Below are positions 50,320-58,513 of a stretch of 63,998 nt of DNA, one piece after another; positions within the stretch are counted from its first letter, which is position 1, and each line of letters starts with the position of its first letter. Under the pieces are notes generated by a model. That model saw only the letters and a list, made by a program, of their open reading frames with translations, searched no databases and was not told where the DNA came from. The DNA comes from a virus: positions 1-63,998 of IMG/VR virus record IMGVR_UViG_3300035182_000918. One strand, 5' to 3'. A program made the translations under genes and the position numbers.

Positions 50320-50590
50320 CTTTTAACCTCACAATGATTGCTTTTTTTAAATCTTTTATAATTTCTGTATTTAGTTGTGTGATTATACCACTCTTGTATA
50401 ATCTATAAAGCATTTCTAAAGTCCCTACTACATCTGACACCACCCATCTTGCCCATTTTCTATCACAAATTCTATTGTGTATTTCAGACAATATATCAAA
50501 AAAATCATCTCCCAGTGGTAATGGAAACACTTCCAATTTTTTTACATAAGCATCTACCAACTCTGTGTTTGTCATTTTTTTGTAGTCCAT
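50312..50590 (-). CDS. Small helical orphan, 92 aa (genome B only)
   Basis: MDYKKMTNTELVDAYVKKLE starts a helical protein inserted between the two membrane micro-genes. The ATG at 50590 overlaps the previous stop (TGATG). Function unknown. Confidence 0.65.
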   Translation of the reverse strand: MDYKKMTNTELVDAYVKKLEVFPLPLGDDFFDILSEIHNRICDRKWARWVVSDVVGTLEMLYRLYKSGIITQLNTEIIKDLKKAIIVRLKDD

Positions 50591-50667
50591 CACTCACCTC
50601 CTATTGCTATTATTAATAGCATTAAGAAAAAAATTAGCAAAATAATTGACCCTAAAAAATCCCACAT
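50590..50667 (-). CDS. Membrane micro-protein, 25 aa (genome B copy)
   Basis: MWDFLGSIILLIFFLMLLII plus AIGGE. AAGGAGG precedes the ATG. Compared with genome A the 3' end was rewritten where 50312-50590 was inserted, but the membrane segment is kept. Confidence 0.65.
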   Translation of the reverse strand: MWDFLGSIILLIFFLMLLIIAIGGE

Positions 50668-50676
50668 ACTACCTCC

Positions 50677-50877
50677 TTAATCCAGTGGTGCGATATCGAC
50701 CACAACATACCAGCCGTGGTTTTTATCGTCTTTGTTTTTTGGTGTAATCTTCCAACTATCACGCCCGTCCTGCATATAGATATTTGCCATATATGGAGCA
50801 GCTTTATACTGCTCCTTATACCACGCCTCCGCATTTTTTGCTTTTTCATAACTGTTGTAATAATACCTATACTCCAT
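50677..50877 (-). CDS. Conserved small protein, 66 aa (genome B copy)
   Basis: Orthologue of 8925-9125; ends GWYVVVDIAPLD. Confidence 0.75.
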   Translation of the reverse strand: MEYRYYYNSYEKAKNAEAWYKEQYKAAPYMANIYMQDGRDSWKITPKNKDDKNHGWYVVVDIAPLD

Positions 50878-51130
50878 ATAACGCCTCCTTTAGTAATTCT
50901 TGTTTTTGTTCCTCTGTTAATATAACGGCTATTTGAATAGGTGCTTGCGGATATTTTAAAGTTTTGCCAGTATAAAATAAATCGCCGTCAATTATTAACT
51001 TGTGGTATGTTGTTTTAAAGCCTTTAAGTGTGTCGGGTTGTAACTTTTCAATCACATTTGCCACATCCCACAGTTCCTGATAATACTCTTTCATACTTTT
51101 ATCAAAAGACTTAATACCTAAATCTAACAT
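50867..51130 (-). CDS. Conserved small protein, 87 aa (genome B copy)
   Basis: Orthologue of 9115-9378. The ATG at 51130 matches genome A; an upstream extension comes from non-coding sequence. It is driven by the promoter at 51158-51185, since the YopX gene is absent here. Confidence 0.75.
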   Translation of the reverse strand: MLDLGIKSFDKSMKEYYQELWDVANVIEKLQPDTLKGFKTTYHKLIIDGDLFYTGKTLKYPQAPIQIAVILTEEQKQELLKEALYGV

Positions 51131-51157
51131 AAAACACCTCCAAAATTTTTTCTTAAT

Positions 51158-51185
51158 AATATACATACTTTTTAATAAAAGTCAA
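51158..51185 (-). promoter_or_regulatory. Sigma-70-like promoter
   Basis: Minus strand TTGACT (51180-51185), 16 bp, TATATT (51158-51163). Confidence 0.8.
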
Positions 51186-51340
51186 GTGTTTTGTTTGTGT
51201 TTTTGTATTTGTATTTGTTTTTGTATTTGTTTGCATTTGTTTCATTTTACAGCCCTCGCTTTTTATCATTTAGTTATATATATCAATTTCTAATATATAT
51301 TTGCTTACACAAGCTACGCTTAACTTAATAATATAAAACA

Positions 51341-51362
51341 AAAAAGCGCGCCTATTGCGCGC
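51341..51362 (-). terminator. Rho-independent terminator
   Basis: Minus strand GCGCGC-AATAG-GCGCGC followed by TTTTT. The stop of the 51352-51603 gene lies in the loop. Confidence 0.85.
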
Positions 51363-51603
51363 CTTCATTTATTAAATTGTCAATAAATTGTTTGTAATCT
51401 TTTTCAATACTTTTTACATAATCTAAACTATCATTGTTTATTTTGTAAATGTTATAACCTGCAAAATTATTATTGCCTAACTGTTTACTAAATTCAATAA
51501 CCAAAAAATCTTTATAGATTTTATATTTTCTATCTCCAAACAACCTTTTGTTTATCCTGCTAAAAAAAGCAGGATATTTGCTTTTTAACTCTACTAACTT
51601 CAT
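51352..51603 (-). CDS. Small orphan, 83 aa, paralogue of 53812-54060
   Basis: MKLVELKSKYPAFFSRINKR, then FAGYNIYKINNDSLDYVKSI, very close to the product of 53812-54060. Two copies therefore exist within genome B, while genome A has none. The ATG at 51603 follows AGGTATTTT. Function unknown. Confidence 0.7.
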   Translation of the reverse strand: MKLVELKSKYPAFFSRINKRLFGDRKYKIYKDFLVIEFSKQLGNNNFAGYNIYKINNDSLDYVKSIEKDYKQFIDNLINEGAQ

Positions 51604-51658
51604 AAAATACCTCCATAAAAGAAAAGTAGCTTGTAAAAAAAACAAGCTCTTAATAAAA

Positions 51659-51676
51659 CGGCGCTTGTGCGCGCCG
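51659..51676 (-). terminator. Hairpin terminator after the genome B clamp gene
   Basis: CGGCGC-TTGTGC-GCGCCG, equivalent to 10090-10113. It lacks a long T run on the minus strand, so termination may be weak. Confidence 0.6.
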
Positions 51677-51691
51677 CTTAATAAAAGCTTG

Positions 51692-52786
51692 CTATCTTAA
51701 GATAGGAGTCATTACTAAAATGTAATTATCGGCTCTAAACTCTAAAGGGTGCTGATTATCTTTAAAATACATTATAATATTATCAATATTTACAGGCAGT
51801 GTTTTAAGATAATCTAATAAATATTTACCATTAATTTTAACTTGCAGGTTTGTTTTGTTTTCATAGTCAAGAATTGACTCGCTTTCTTTTGTTTTTAATG
51901 TTAGCTTGTCATTTAAGATAAAATCAACTGGTGTTAAATCCTCTTTATAACCATTTAATAAAGTTTGTAAAGTATTAATCATATTGTCTTTATTAAACTT
52001 TATAGAGTTTATGCCTTCGTGATTTACTTCTAATAAAACCATTTCATATCGCGGAAAGGTGCCTTCTATTAATTTTGTTATTAATTTTACTTTGTCATTA
52101 TTAAATGCAAAACTAACATACTCATTATTGCTATTAATGTAAATATCGCCGTTGTATTTACCTATAATTTTAGTTAGTGCATTAATAGCTTTTTCATTAA
52201 TAATGCCATAAAAATCTTTTAAATAGTTTTGCTCATTACCTTTAAATATAGACCAGTATAGCTGGCTTCTATTAGTAGCCACACTATTAAATACATTATC
52301 TTTGATATCAAATAAAACGCTTTTAAATACTTCATAATTCTCATATTTATCTTTGTATACCGCGTTCTTTACTTTTAACAACTGCAATAAATCATTAGCA
52401 TTTATTACAGCTATTAAATCCATATTGTCATTTGTAAACAGCGGGAAGCCATTTGCATCTTTGAATACCTGTTTATTACTTTTAATATTGTTTGAAGTAA
52501 TTACTGCCGTTTGATTATCAATATCAATATTATATTGACAATCGCTTTTAAAATCAAAGAAGTCGTTTACTGCTAAAAACTCGTTCTCGTTTGTGTTATT
52601 ACTTGCATTGTCAATCTTAACAAGCCTTGTTAAATAATAATCATTGTTAAAAGCATAGACTCTTAAGTAATTAGCTCCGACTTTACAATAAAAATAATTA
52701 TTTATTGAATATCCGTTTTTAGATAATCCGACCTTTACCGCCTGCAAGTCTTTTAACGCTTGCTTTGAAAGTGTAAAACTTAACAT
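51692..52786 (-). CDS. DnaN-like sliding clamp (genome B copy)
   Basis: A 364-residue orthologue of 10126-11217. The start (MLSFTLSKQALKDLQ) and the C-terminus (NYILVMTPILR) are conserved, but the middle is strongly diverged, unlike the nearly identical primases. The ATG at 52786 follows AGGAGG. Confidence 0.85.
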   Translation of the reverse strand: MLSFTLSKQALKDLQAVKVGLSKNGYSINNYFYCKVGANYLRVYAFNNDYYLTRLVKIDNASNNTNENEFLAVNDFFDFKSDCQYNIDIDNQTAVITSNNIKSNKQVFKDANGFPLFTNDNMDLIAVINANDLLQLLKVKNAVYKDKYENYEVFKSVLFDIKDNVFNSVATNRSQLYWSIFKGNEQNYLKDFYGIINEKAINALTKIIGKYNGDIYINSNNEYVSFAFNNDKVKLITKLIEGTFPRYEMVLLEVNHEGINSIKFNKDNMINTLQTLLNGYKEDLTPVDFILNDKLTLKTKESESILDYENKTNLQVKINGKYLLDYLKTLPVNIDNIIMYFKDNQHPLEFRADNYILVMTPILR

Positions 52787-52820
52787 ACAAAACCTCCTAA
52801 AAAAGTTTTTTCTTATTAAT

Positions 52821-52848
52821 AATATACACATTTTTTATAATTTGTCAA
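52821..52848 (-). promoter_or_regulatory. Promoter of the genome B clamp gene
   Basis: Minus strand TTGACA (52843-52848), 16 bp, TATATT (52821-52826). Confidence 0.85.
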
Positions 52849-53015
52849 GTGTTTTTTTGTTTTTGTTTTTGTTTGTTTTTGTTTTAATTTTTGTTTTTTC
52901 ATTTTTGCAATCCTCATTTTTTAAATTAGTTATAAAGCAATTACTTGCTTGTATAACTTGGTGATGTATATTATTTACCAATATACATTACTAAATTATA
53001 TAAATAAAACAAAAC
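52849..53015. repeat. Inter-cassette spacer, copy 2
   Basis: Same elements as 11284-11438: GT-rich tract, AGTTATAAAGCAA inverted repeat and the ATGTATATTA palindrome with one mismatch. Confidence 0.8.
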
Positions 53016-53040
53016 AAAAAAGCGCGCTTTATCGCGCGCT
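53016..53040 (-). terminator. Rho-independent terminator
   Basis: Minus strand AGCGCGC-GATAAA-GCGCGCT followed by T. It ends the 53045-53323 gene. Confidence 0.85.
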
Positions 53041-53044
53041 CTTA

Positions 53045-53323
53045 TTAATTATCAATTTCTTTTATATCCTGCATAAACTTGCTAATTAAAGTATATAAGA
53101 GAGAGCAATTCATAATACCACAATTTAAATAAAGATTATCTCTTAATAAGCTATTCCATATTTCTCTAAAAGCTTCAGCACAATCATCAAATTTCTTGCA
53201 GTGTTTTTTATTCCTGCATTTGATAATGTCTAAAATTTCTTTAAATACAGTGTCTAAATAATACAAATCTTTTTCAAAAAATTCCTGCAATTCCTGCACC
53301 GTTTGAAAAAACTTTAATTGCAT
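53045..53323 (-). CDS. MEL-F-FF family small protein with Cys residues, 92 aa
   Basis: MQLKFFQTVQELQEFFEKDL starts it and YTLISKFMQDIKEIDN ends it, matching the family plan. The middle has four Cys (KCRNKKHCKKFDDC plus NCGIMNC region), which may bind metal. It occupies the cassette slot of 11461-11820. Confidence 0.65.
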   Translation of the reverse strand: MQLKFFQTVQELQEFFEKDLYYLDTVFKEILDIIKCRNKKHCKKFDDCAEAFREIWNSLLRDNLYLNCGIMNCSLLYTLISKFMQDIKEIDN

Positions 53324-53354
53324 AAAACACCTCTCATAAAATAAATTTTAAAGT

Positions 53355-53558
53355 TTAAATTGTTAATAAAATTACCATAAATGGCAATTCTTTAAATTCT
53401 ATTATTTTACCATTATCCAAAATCACATTAAAACACCTCTTGTTAAAATCAAATTTAATTTTATTAATCTTTACACCGTTTAAGTAATTTTGATTTGACC
53501 TTATAACGACCTCAAACATATTACCGTTTACATCTTTTAAAATGTTTTGATAATCCAT
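53355..53558 (-). CDS. GVKIDKI-family small protein, 67 aa (genome B copy)
   Basis: Orthologue of 11855-12058 (LKDVNGNMF, YLNGVKINKIKF, FNVILDNGKIIEF). Confidence 0.7.
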   Translation of the reverse strand: MDYQNILKDVNGNMFEVVIRSNQNYLNGVKINKIKFDFNKRCFNVILDNGKIIEFKELPFMVILLTI

Positions 53559-53606
53559 AAAACACCTCTTTTAAATAAATTTACAAGCTTTTTGCTTGCT
53601 AATAAT

Positions 53607-53634
53607 AATATACACATTTTTTTATAAAAGTCAA
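53607..53634 (-). promoter_or_regulatory. Sigma-70-like promoter
   Basis: Minus strand TTGACT (53629-53634), 16 bp, TATATT (53607-53612), upstream of the 53558 start. Confidence 0.8.
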
Positions 53635-53795
53635 GTATTTTTGTTTGTATTTGTGGTTGGTTGTTTTTGTTTTTGTTTGTATTTGTCATTTCTAAAAAAC
53701 TCCACTTTTAATAAATTGGTTATAAAGTAATTACTTACTTATATAACTTGATAATATATATTAGTAAATAATATATATTACTAAATTATATAAAT
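53635..53795. repeat. Inter-cassette spacer, copy 3
   Basis: Third version of the spacer: GT-rich tract, then a variant of the 13-bp inverted repeat (GGTTATAAAGTAA...) and an AT-only palindrome (about 53754-53779). Confidence 0.75.
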
Positions 53796-53820
53796 AAAAA
53801 AGGCGTGTTTATCACACGCC
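53796..53820 (-). terminator. Rho-independent terminator
   Basis: Minus strand GGCGTGT-GATAA-ACACGCC followed by TTTTTT, at the end of the 53812-54060 gene. Confidence 0.88.
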
Positions 53821-54060
53821 CTCTTTTATCAAATTGTCAATAAATTCTTGATAATTTTTTTCAATGCTTTTTACATAATCTAAACTATCATTGTTAATTT
53901 TATAAATATTATAACCTGCAAACTTGTATTTACCAATTTGCTTTTCAAATTTTATTACTAAATAACCTTTATAAACTTTATAACCTTTATCACCAAACAA
54001 TCGCTTATTTGCTCTATCAAAAAAATCTTTATACTTGTTTTTTAATTCTTTTACTGTCAT
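53812..54060 (-). CDS. Small orphan, 82 aa, paralogue of 51352-51603
   Basis: MTVKELKNKYKDFFDRANKR, then FAGYNIYKINNDSLDYVKSI. Its start overlaps the upstream stop by 4 nt. Function unknown. Confidence 0.7.
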   Translation of the reverse strand: MTVKELKNKYKDFFDRANKRLFGDKGYKVYKGYLVIKFEKQIGKYKFAGYNIYKINNDSLDYVKSIEKNYQEFIDNLIKEGV

Positions 54061-54302
54061 ATTGCACCACCTAACTTTAATTTTTTTTGTCGCTCTAATT
54101 TACAATAAATTAAAACTAATTTTTTAGCTTTTTCTAAAAATTTCTTGTCTATTCTTTTTGATTTTACAAAATAATAATTGTCTTTTTTTTCAATATAAGA
54201 TTCAAAACCAATATTGTTTAACTTGATAGCAAATAAATTTGCTATCTTTTCACACTCAAATAGTTGATTAATAGCAATTTTTTTTCTATATAATTCAATC
54301 AT
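54057..54302 (-). CDS. Small basic orphan, 81 aa (genome B only)
   Basis: MIELYRKKIAINQLFECEKI starts a very Lys-rich alpha/beta protein. No family recognised. Confidence 0.6.
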   Translation of the reverse strand: MIELYRKKIAINQLFECEKIANLFAIKLNNIGFESYIEKKDNYYFVKSKRIDKKFLEKAKKLVLIYCKLERQKKLKLGGAI

Positions 54303-54312
54303 AAAGCACCAC

Positions 54313-54513
54313 CTAATTATAATTGTTTTTTAATATAAGCAATCCATATTGACACTTGCCAAACTTTTCTAATCTATCGATATAGTGTCGATAGACATTG
54401 TGCTTAATTAATAAAATTTGACCATTGTTAGTTAGCAAGAATAATTCTTGCTTATTATCGCAAGTAAACACAGTAAACCTAACTTTGTCTTTGCAAATAA
54501 TTCTAATTAACAT
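54313..54513 (-). CDS. Small orphan, 66 aa (genome B only)
   Basis: MLIRIICKDKVRFTVFTCDN begins a beta-rich protein. The ATG at 54513 follows AGGAGTATTTT. Function unknown. Confidence 0.6.
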   Translation of the reverse strand: MLIRIICKDKVRFTVFTCDNKQELFLLTNNGQILLIKHNVYRHYIDRLEKFGKCQYGLLILKNNYN

Positions 54514-54526
54514 AAAATACTCCTTT

Positions 54527-54706
54527 TTAAAAGTTTTCAAAATATAATGTTTTACCATTTGCTAAAATAACAATAAAAGTATTATTGTTTTTTATTACCT
54601 TTTCAATTCTAATACCATCAATAAAATAAACATACTTTTTACCACTCATATCAATTGTTACATCGTAAATCACACCATCAATATCAATTACTTGTAGAAT
54701 ATTCAT
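54527..54706 (-). CDS. GVKIDKI-family small protein, 59 aa
   Basis: Translation gives MNILQVIDIDGVIYDVTIDM, then IDGIRIEKVIKNN and IVILANGKTLYFENF, a divergent member of the family at 11855, 12086 and 53355. GAGGTG lies 4-5 nt before the ATG. Confidence 0.65.
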   Translation of the reverse strand: MNILQVIDIDGVIYDVTIDMSGKKYVYFIDGIRIEKVIKNNNTFIVILANGKTLYFENF

Positions 54707-54717
54707 AAAACACCTCT

Positions 54718-54912
54718 TTAAATAATATTAAAAAATCTATCAATAACACCAAAATCAACCTTTAAATAAAGCCCTGTGCTCATATAGTCGTTATTTCTAT
54801 AATAGTATTCAATGCAATTACCATAATCAATCCCAATTAAATATCTGCTATCTTTTACCTGCAAGAATACCAATTTACCTCTTGCTAACTTTTTTAAAGT
54901 TACATACTTCAT
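54718..54912 (-). CDS. Small orphan, 64 aa, first gene of the genome B early unit
   Basis: MKYVTLKKLARGKLVFLQVK begins a basic, beta-rich protein. The ATG at 54912 follows GAGGTG. It lies next to the promoter at 54969-54996. Confidence 0.6.
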   Translation of the reverse strand: MKYVTLKKLARGKLVFLQVKDSRYLIGIDYGNCIEYYYRNNDYMSTGLYLKVDFGVIDRFFNII

Positions 54913-54968
54913 AAAACACCTCTCAATAAAAGTTTTTTTAGCAAGCTTTTTCAAGCTTGCTTAATTAT

Positions 54969-54996
54969 AATATACATACTTTTATAAAAAAGTCAA
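54969..54996 (-). promoter_or_regulatory. Most upstream leftward promoter of genome B
   Basis: Minus strand TTGACT (54991-54996), 16 bp, TATATT (54969-54974). Confidence 0.8.
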
Positions 54997-55189
54997 GTTT
55001 TTTATAAATTAAGTATAATTTAGATAAAATTGTTAAAATAGCAAAATCAAGCAATAAAAAAATAAAAGAAAAAATTAGTCATTTTTTTTCTATAAAATTT
55101 GAAAATACCAAAGAAGGATTTTTTTGCTAAAAAAAGATAGTAAATAAGTAACTAACTTGTGCGATAGTATGGGCTGGTAATAAGCTTAT

Positions 55190-55364
55190 AACTTGACCAA
55201 CCTTGTCAAGTTTACTACTTGCCAAGTTATATACTTATAACCAAGCATTGAATAGGTAACTGTTCCACTAACCTATTTAGTTATAAACTTATAACTTGAC
55301 TACTGTGGTCAAGTTTATTGGTTGGTTGGTTATTAGATTATAACTTAACCACTATTGTCAAGTT
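55190..55364. repeat. Three inverted-repeat iterons, AACTTGAC-N7-GTCAAGTT
   Basis: Copies at 55190-55212, 55293-55315 and 55342-55364 (the third has AACTTAAC in the left arm). All have exactly 7 bp between 8-bp arms, as expected of dimer-binding sites. None is present in genome A. Confidence 0.8.
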
Positions 55365-55717
55365 ATAACCCAATAACCAAAGGTTAGCCAAAGCCTAACT
55401 TTGTTAGACTAACCTAATTTTTTTATATAGTAATTATTTAGAAAGTTAGTAACTAACTAAATTATTTGAGAAATTGATTGAATGGTTAGTTAGCAAGTAA
55501 CTAACTTTTTAATTGGCAAGGCACCAAAACCAGGCACGCGTGAGTCCCTCATTGCTTTCCCCCGCAAAACATACCCTTGAGTTACACTTGCTATCGCTTT
55601 GCTTTTGCTTTTTTGCTTTTGCAAAAAAAAGAAAAGAAAAGAAAAAGAAAAACAAGAAAAAAGAAAAGAACCAAAAGAAAAAAGAAATAAAAGAATAAGA
55701 AAAGAAAAGAAACCTAT

Positions 55718-55970
55718 CCCCCTAAAGGGGGATAGATAATAAATATAAATAAATATATCTTATCGCGCGCGCACGCACACGCGCGCGTAGCAAAAACTGT
55801 TCCACGCCTATCGGCGTGGGGTTTTTGCCCGCAAAGCGGGCATTATCACCCGCGCTAACGCGCGGTTATGGGCTCGCCTTTAGGGCGAGCATAGACACCC
55901 AGCCCTAACGGGCTGGATTGATTGTTTCTTTTCTTCCCTTAAAATCCCCTTCTGGCAATGCGAAGCATTG
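55718..55970. repeat. Array of GC-rich hairpins (genome B)
   Basis: Same order as 13092-13381 (CTATCCCCC, CG tract, CCACGCC, GCCCGC, CCGCGC, GCTCGCC, CCAGCCC, GGCAATGC), but without the CCAGCCC-GTTGCGAAGCAA hairpin found at 13180 in genome A. Confidence 0.88.
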
Positions 55971-56142
55971 CCTTTGAAAAACAGGGCGTTATATTTATTT
56001 TTATATAACACTATCTTTTCTGTTGTTATAACAGGACTATTTCGTTATTTCCAAAAATATAATATCAATATTAAAAATTGCCTTTTTTTTATAAAGATAT
56101 TTTTAACAAGATATTATTGTGATAACAACAAATTTAGGTCTC

Positions 56143-56172
56143 TTGACACCACAACTACTTTCGTGCTATAAT
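56143..56172 (+). promoter_or_regulatory. Late operon promoter (genome B)
   Basis: TTGACA (56143-56148), 18 bp, TATAAT (56167-56172), as in genome A. Confidence 0.88.
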
Positions 56173-56250
56173 ATATATAGGGGGAGAAGAGGGCGAGTAA
56201 CACAATCTGCTTTTTAAGAGCGTTAATATAAATTAAACAGGGAGGCGTAA

Positions 56251-56649
56251 ATGTCGGCTATTAAGATTCTTGATCCAAAGGTTGTTAAAACAATTGACAA
56301 CATACTTGAGAGCAACTATAAAGTGTTTGAAGAAGAAAAAGAACGCAAGCAAGAAAGACAAAAAGCAATGCAGCAAACTGAAGAAATAATTTTAAGAAAG
56401 ATGCCTGTAACCAAAAGAATGAAGTATCTGAATATGCAAAAAGACAAGAAACTTCAAGAAGAGTTAAAAGGGCATTGGGCATCAGAGCAAGAAGTTATTC
56501 AGTATAGAGATAAAACCCCTAAAATGCCGATTGATATAAGCCTTGAAGATGTTGTTAATAAAATTCAGCCGCAGAAAATCAAGGTTACTGGCGTAAACTA
56601 CGATAAAAACGGCAACGAAATAATAACTCAAGGTGAGAGAACTCTATGA
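56251..56649 (+). CDS. First structural-operon protein, 132 aa (genome B copy)
   Basis: Differs from 13661-14059 by only a residue or two. Overlaps the portal gene by 4 nt. Confidence 0.75.
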   Translation: MSAIKILDPKVVKTIDNILESNYKVFEEEKERKQERQKAMQQTEEIILRKMPVTKRMKYLNMQKDKKLQEELKGHWASEQEVIQYRDKTPKMPIDISLEDVVNKIQPQKIKVTGVNYDKNGNEIITQGERTL

Positions 56650-58322
56650 ACAAACAAGAGATGCTTGATGCTATAGAAAGACTAAAAAGCAAACTCTCAT
56701 ACAACAAGGAATATCTACGACAGAAATATAGCTACTACTATTTCGGAACGCCTACAAACTATCCAGCCAAAGTAAATAATATTTTCTCAACCGTTAACCA
56801 GCTTGAGAGTTTAATATTCAGTGCAGACCATTTGATACTTGAACCAAGACTTGACGACAGTTTGGACGAAACAGAAAGCAAAGAGTTCGTTGAGAAAATT
56901 GTTAGCAAATTAGCCGATGTTATTAGCGAGGACTTTAGAAACACAAAATCAGACGACGAGTTAAGCAAAATTATTCTTGATGCTTTAATCACTAAAAATG
57001 GCTTTGGTAAAATTATATATAACTCTGAAGGGTTTTGGGAGACACCAAAGGTAATCCGATTAAATCCCTACAATATGGCTGTCGGTTATGATAGCTTTAA
57101 TATACGAGACATATCTCAAATTATTATGCACCGAACTTATATGACAGCAAGAGAGTTTGAAGTTAGGTATCCTGATGCTTACAAGAAGCTTAAGGCAAAG
57201 CAGAGAAAAGAAATGGCAGAGCAGACTTCAGAAGACATCAATCAAGATTTAGCAATTAAGCTTTTACCAGCCACTCCAACACAAACAGGTGGTCAAATTC
57301 CTTATCAGATTAAACCAGACCAGACTGGAGTAGTTAATAGACAACCAGTATTTGATTTGGTTGAAATGATTGAGTTATGGTATTACAACCTTGACGATGA
57401 TAACATTGAACACAAAAACAAATGGGTTGAAAATATTGTTGTTGATGATTTAGTTTTGGAAACAAGATATCATATGACTAATCCATTCTTCTCAATCATA
57501 ACGCTTGATTACGCAACAGATGAATATGGGTATTCTGTTATTAGTTTAATTGAAAGTATTCAAGATGCAATGGAAGATATATACGAAGATGTTCAAAGTG
57601 CACGAAAAAGGTTAATTAACCCACCAGTTTTAATATCAGGATTTGGTATTAACCCTGAAGTAAAAGACGAAATAGAAAGAGCAATTAAAACACCAGGTAG
57701 CGTAGAAACTGTTGATGCACAAGGCGTTAAAATTGACACATATGAGTCTAAAATACAACCGCAAGTTGCAATGGAAGAAAAGCAAACACTTGAACAAGAC
57801 GCACAAAAAGTCTTAAGTATGACAAGCATAATGCAGGGTGTTCCTGCAAAGAATGTAAGGTCAGCAAGCTATGCACAAATCTTAAGTCAGTTTTCATCGG
57901 CACCCATTAAGAAGATTGCTGTTAAAATAGAAAAGCAAGTTGAGGATATGTTTAACACTCTTGCTGAAATCTATATACAAGCCTCAACTATAAAATACAA
58001 GATGTTATTAAAAAACGAAACGCTTACATTCAATTTTTCTAACTTGAGTTTAATTAACTGGGGTAGAATTTGCGTATATGCACATTCAACAAGCCCAATT
58101 ATTGAAGAACAAAATCAGATGTTGTTAATGCAGTTAGCAGATATGGGCATAATACCAAAAGAGATTTTAGTAGAGGTTTTGGATTTACCGTTTAAAGATA
58201 GAATTTTGGCATATCTTAAAAAACAAGAAATGGAACAACAAGCAATGGCAATGTCGCAGCAACATATGGAAGAGGCAAAGAAGCAGGGAGATGTGAAAAA
58301 GGATGCTGAAAAGAAACAGTAG
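56646..58322 (+). CDS. Portal protein (genome B copy)
   Basis: 558 residues, orthologue of 14056-15732 with scattered conservative changes. Same role as DNA gate. Confidence 0.8.
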   Translation: MNKQEMLDAIERLKSKLSYNKEYLRQKYSYYYFGTPTNYPAKVNNIFSTVNQLESLIFSADHLILEPRLDDSLDETESKEFVEKIVSKLADVISEDFRNTKSDDELSKIILDALITKNGFGKIIYNSEGFWETPKVIRLNPYNMAVGYDSFNIRDISQIIMHRTYMTAREFEVRYPDAYKKLKAKQRKEMAEQTSEDINQDLAIKLLPATPTQTGGQIPYQIKPDQTGVVNRQPVFDLVEMIELWYYNLDDDNIEHKNKWVENIVVDDLVLETRYHMTNPFFSIITLDYATDEYGYSVISLIESIQDAMEDIYEDVQSARKRLINPPVLISGFGINPEVKDEIERAIKTPGSVETVDAQGVKIDTYESKIQPQVAMEEKQTLEQDAQKVLSMTSIMQGVPAKNVRSASYAQILSQFSSAPIKKIAVKIEKQVEDMFNTLAEIYIQASTIKYKMLLKNETLTFNFSNLSLINWGRICVYAHSTSPIIEEQNQMLLMQLADMGIIPKEILVEVLDLPFKDRILAYLKKQEMEQQAMAMSQQHMEEAKKQGDVKKDAEKKQ

Positions 58323-58330
58323 TTCTTTAT

Positions 58331-58502
58331 TTCCTTACAAAGGTGGGCAACTCTCGTGTAAGGAAAAATACAATCAGGAGGTGCCAAATGTTGGTAGCCG
58401 AGAAAAGGGGTCGCAAGGTAAAAAGATAGTCTGTAAAACAGCTATCTTCGGGTGTGCTACTCAAAGGGGCTACTTCGGTAGTCCCCGCTTTAGACTAATT
58501 AT
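58331..58502 (+). ncRNA. Candidate structured RNA element (genome B copy)
   Basis: Same stems as 15741-15911. One extra T at about 58447 separates the CCGA/TCGG and AGATAG/CTATCT stems, so both can form. It includes the 13-residue peptide frame at 58388-58429. Confidence 0.6.
58388..58429 (+). CDS. Possible 13-residue leader peptide (genome B copy)
   Basis: Identical peptide MLVAEKRGRKVKR with the same AGGAGGTG site. Confidence 0.45.
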   Translation: MLVAEKRGRKVKR

Positions 58503-58513
58503 GGAGGTTTTAG

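Larger units (their letters stand above)
54997..56142. other. Non-coding divergent region, putative origin (genome B)
   Basis: Counterpart of 12386-13550. The outer parts align with genome A, but the iteron zone (about 55185-55420) has unrelated repeats. The polypurine tract (about 55622-55711), CG tract and hairpin array (55718-55970) are conserved apart from one missing hairpin. Confidence 0.65.
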
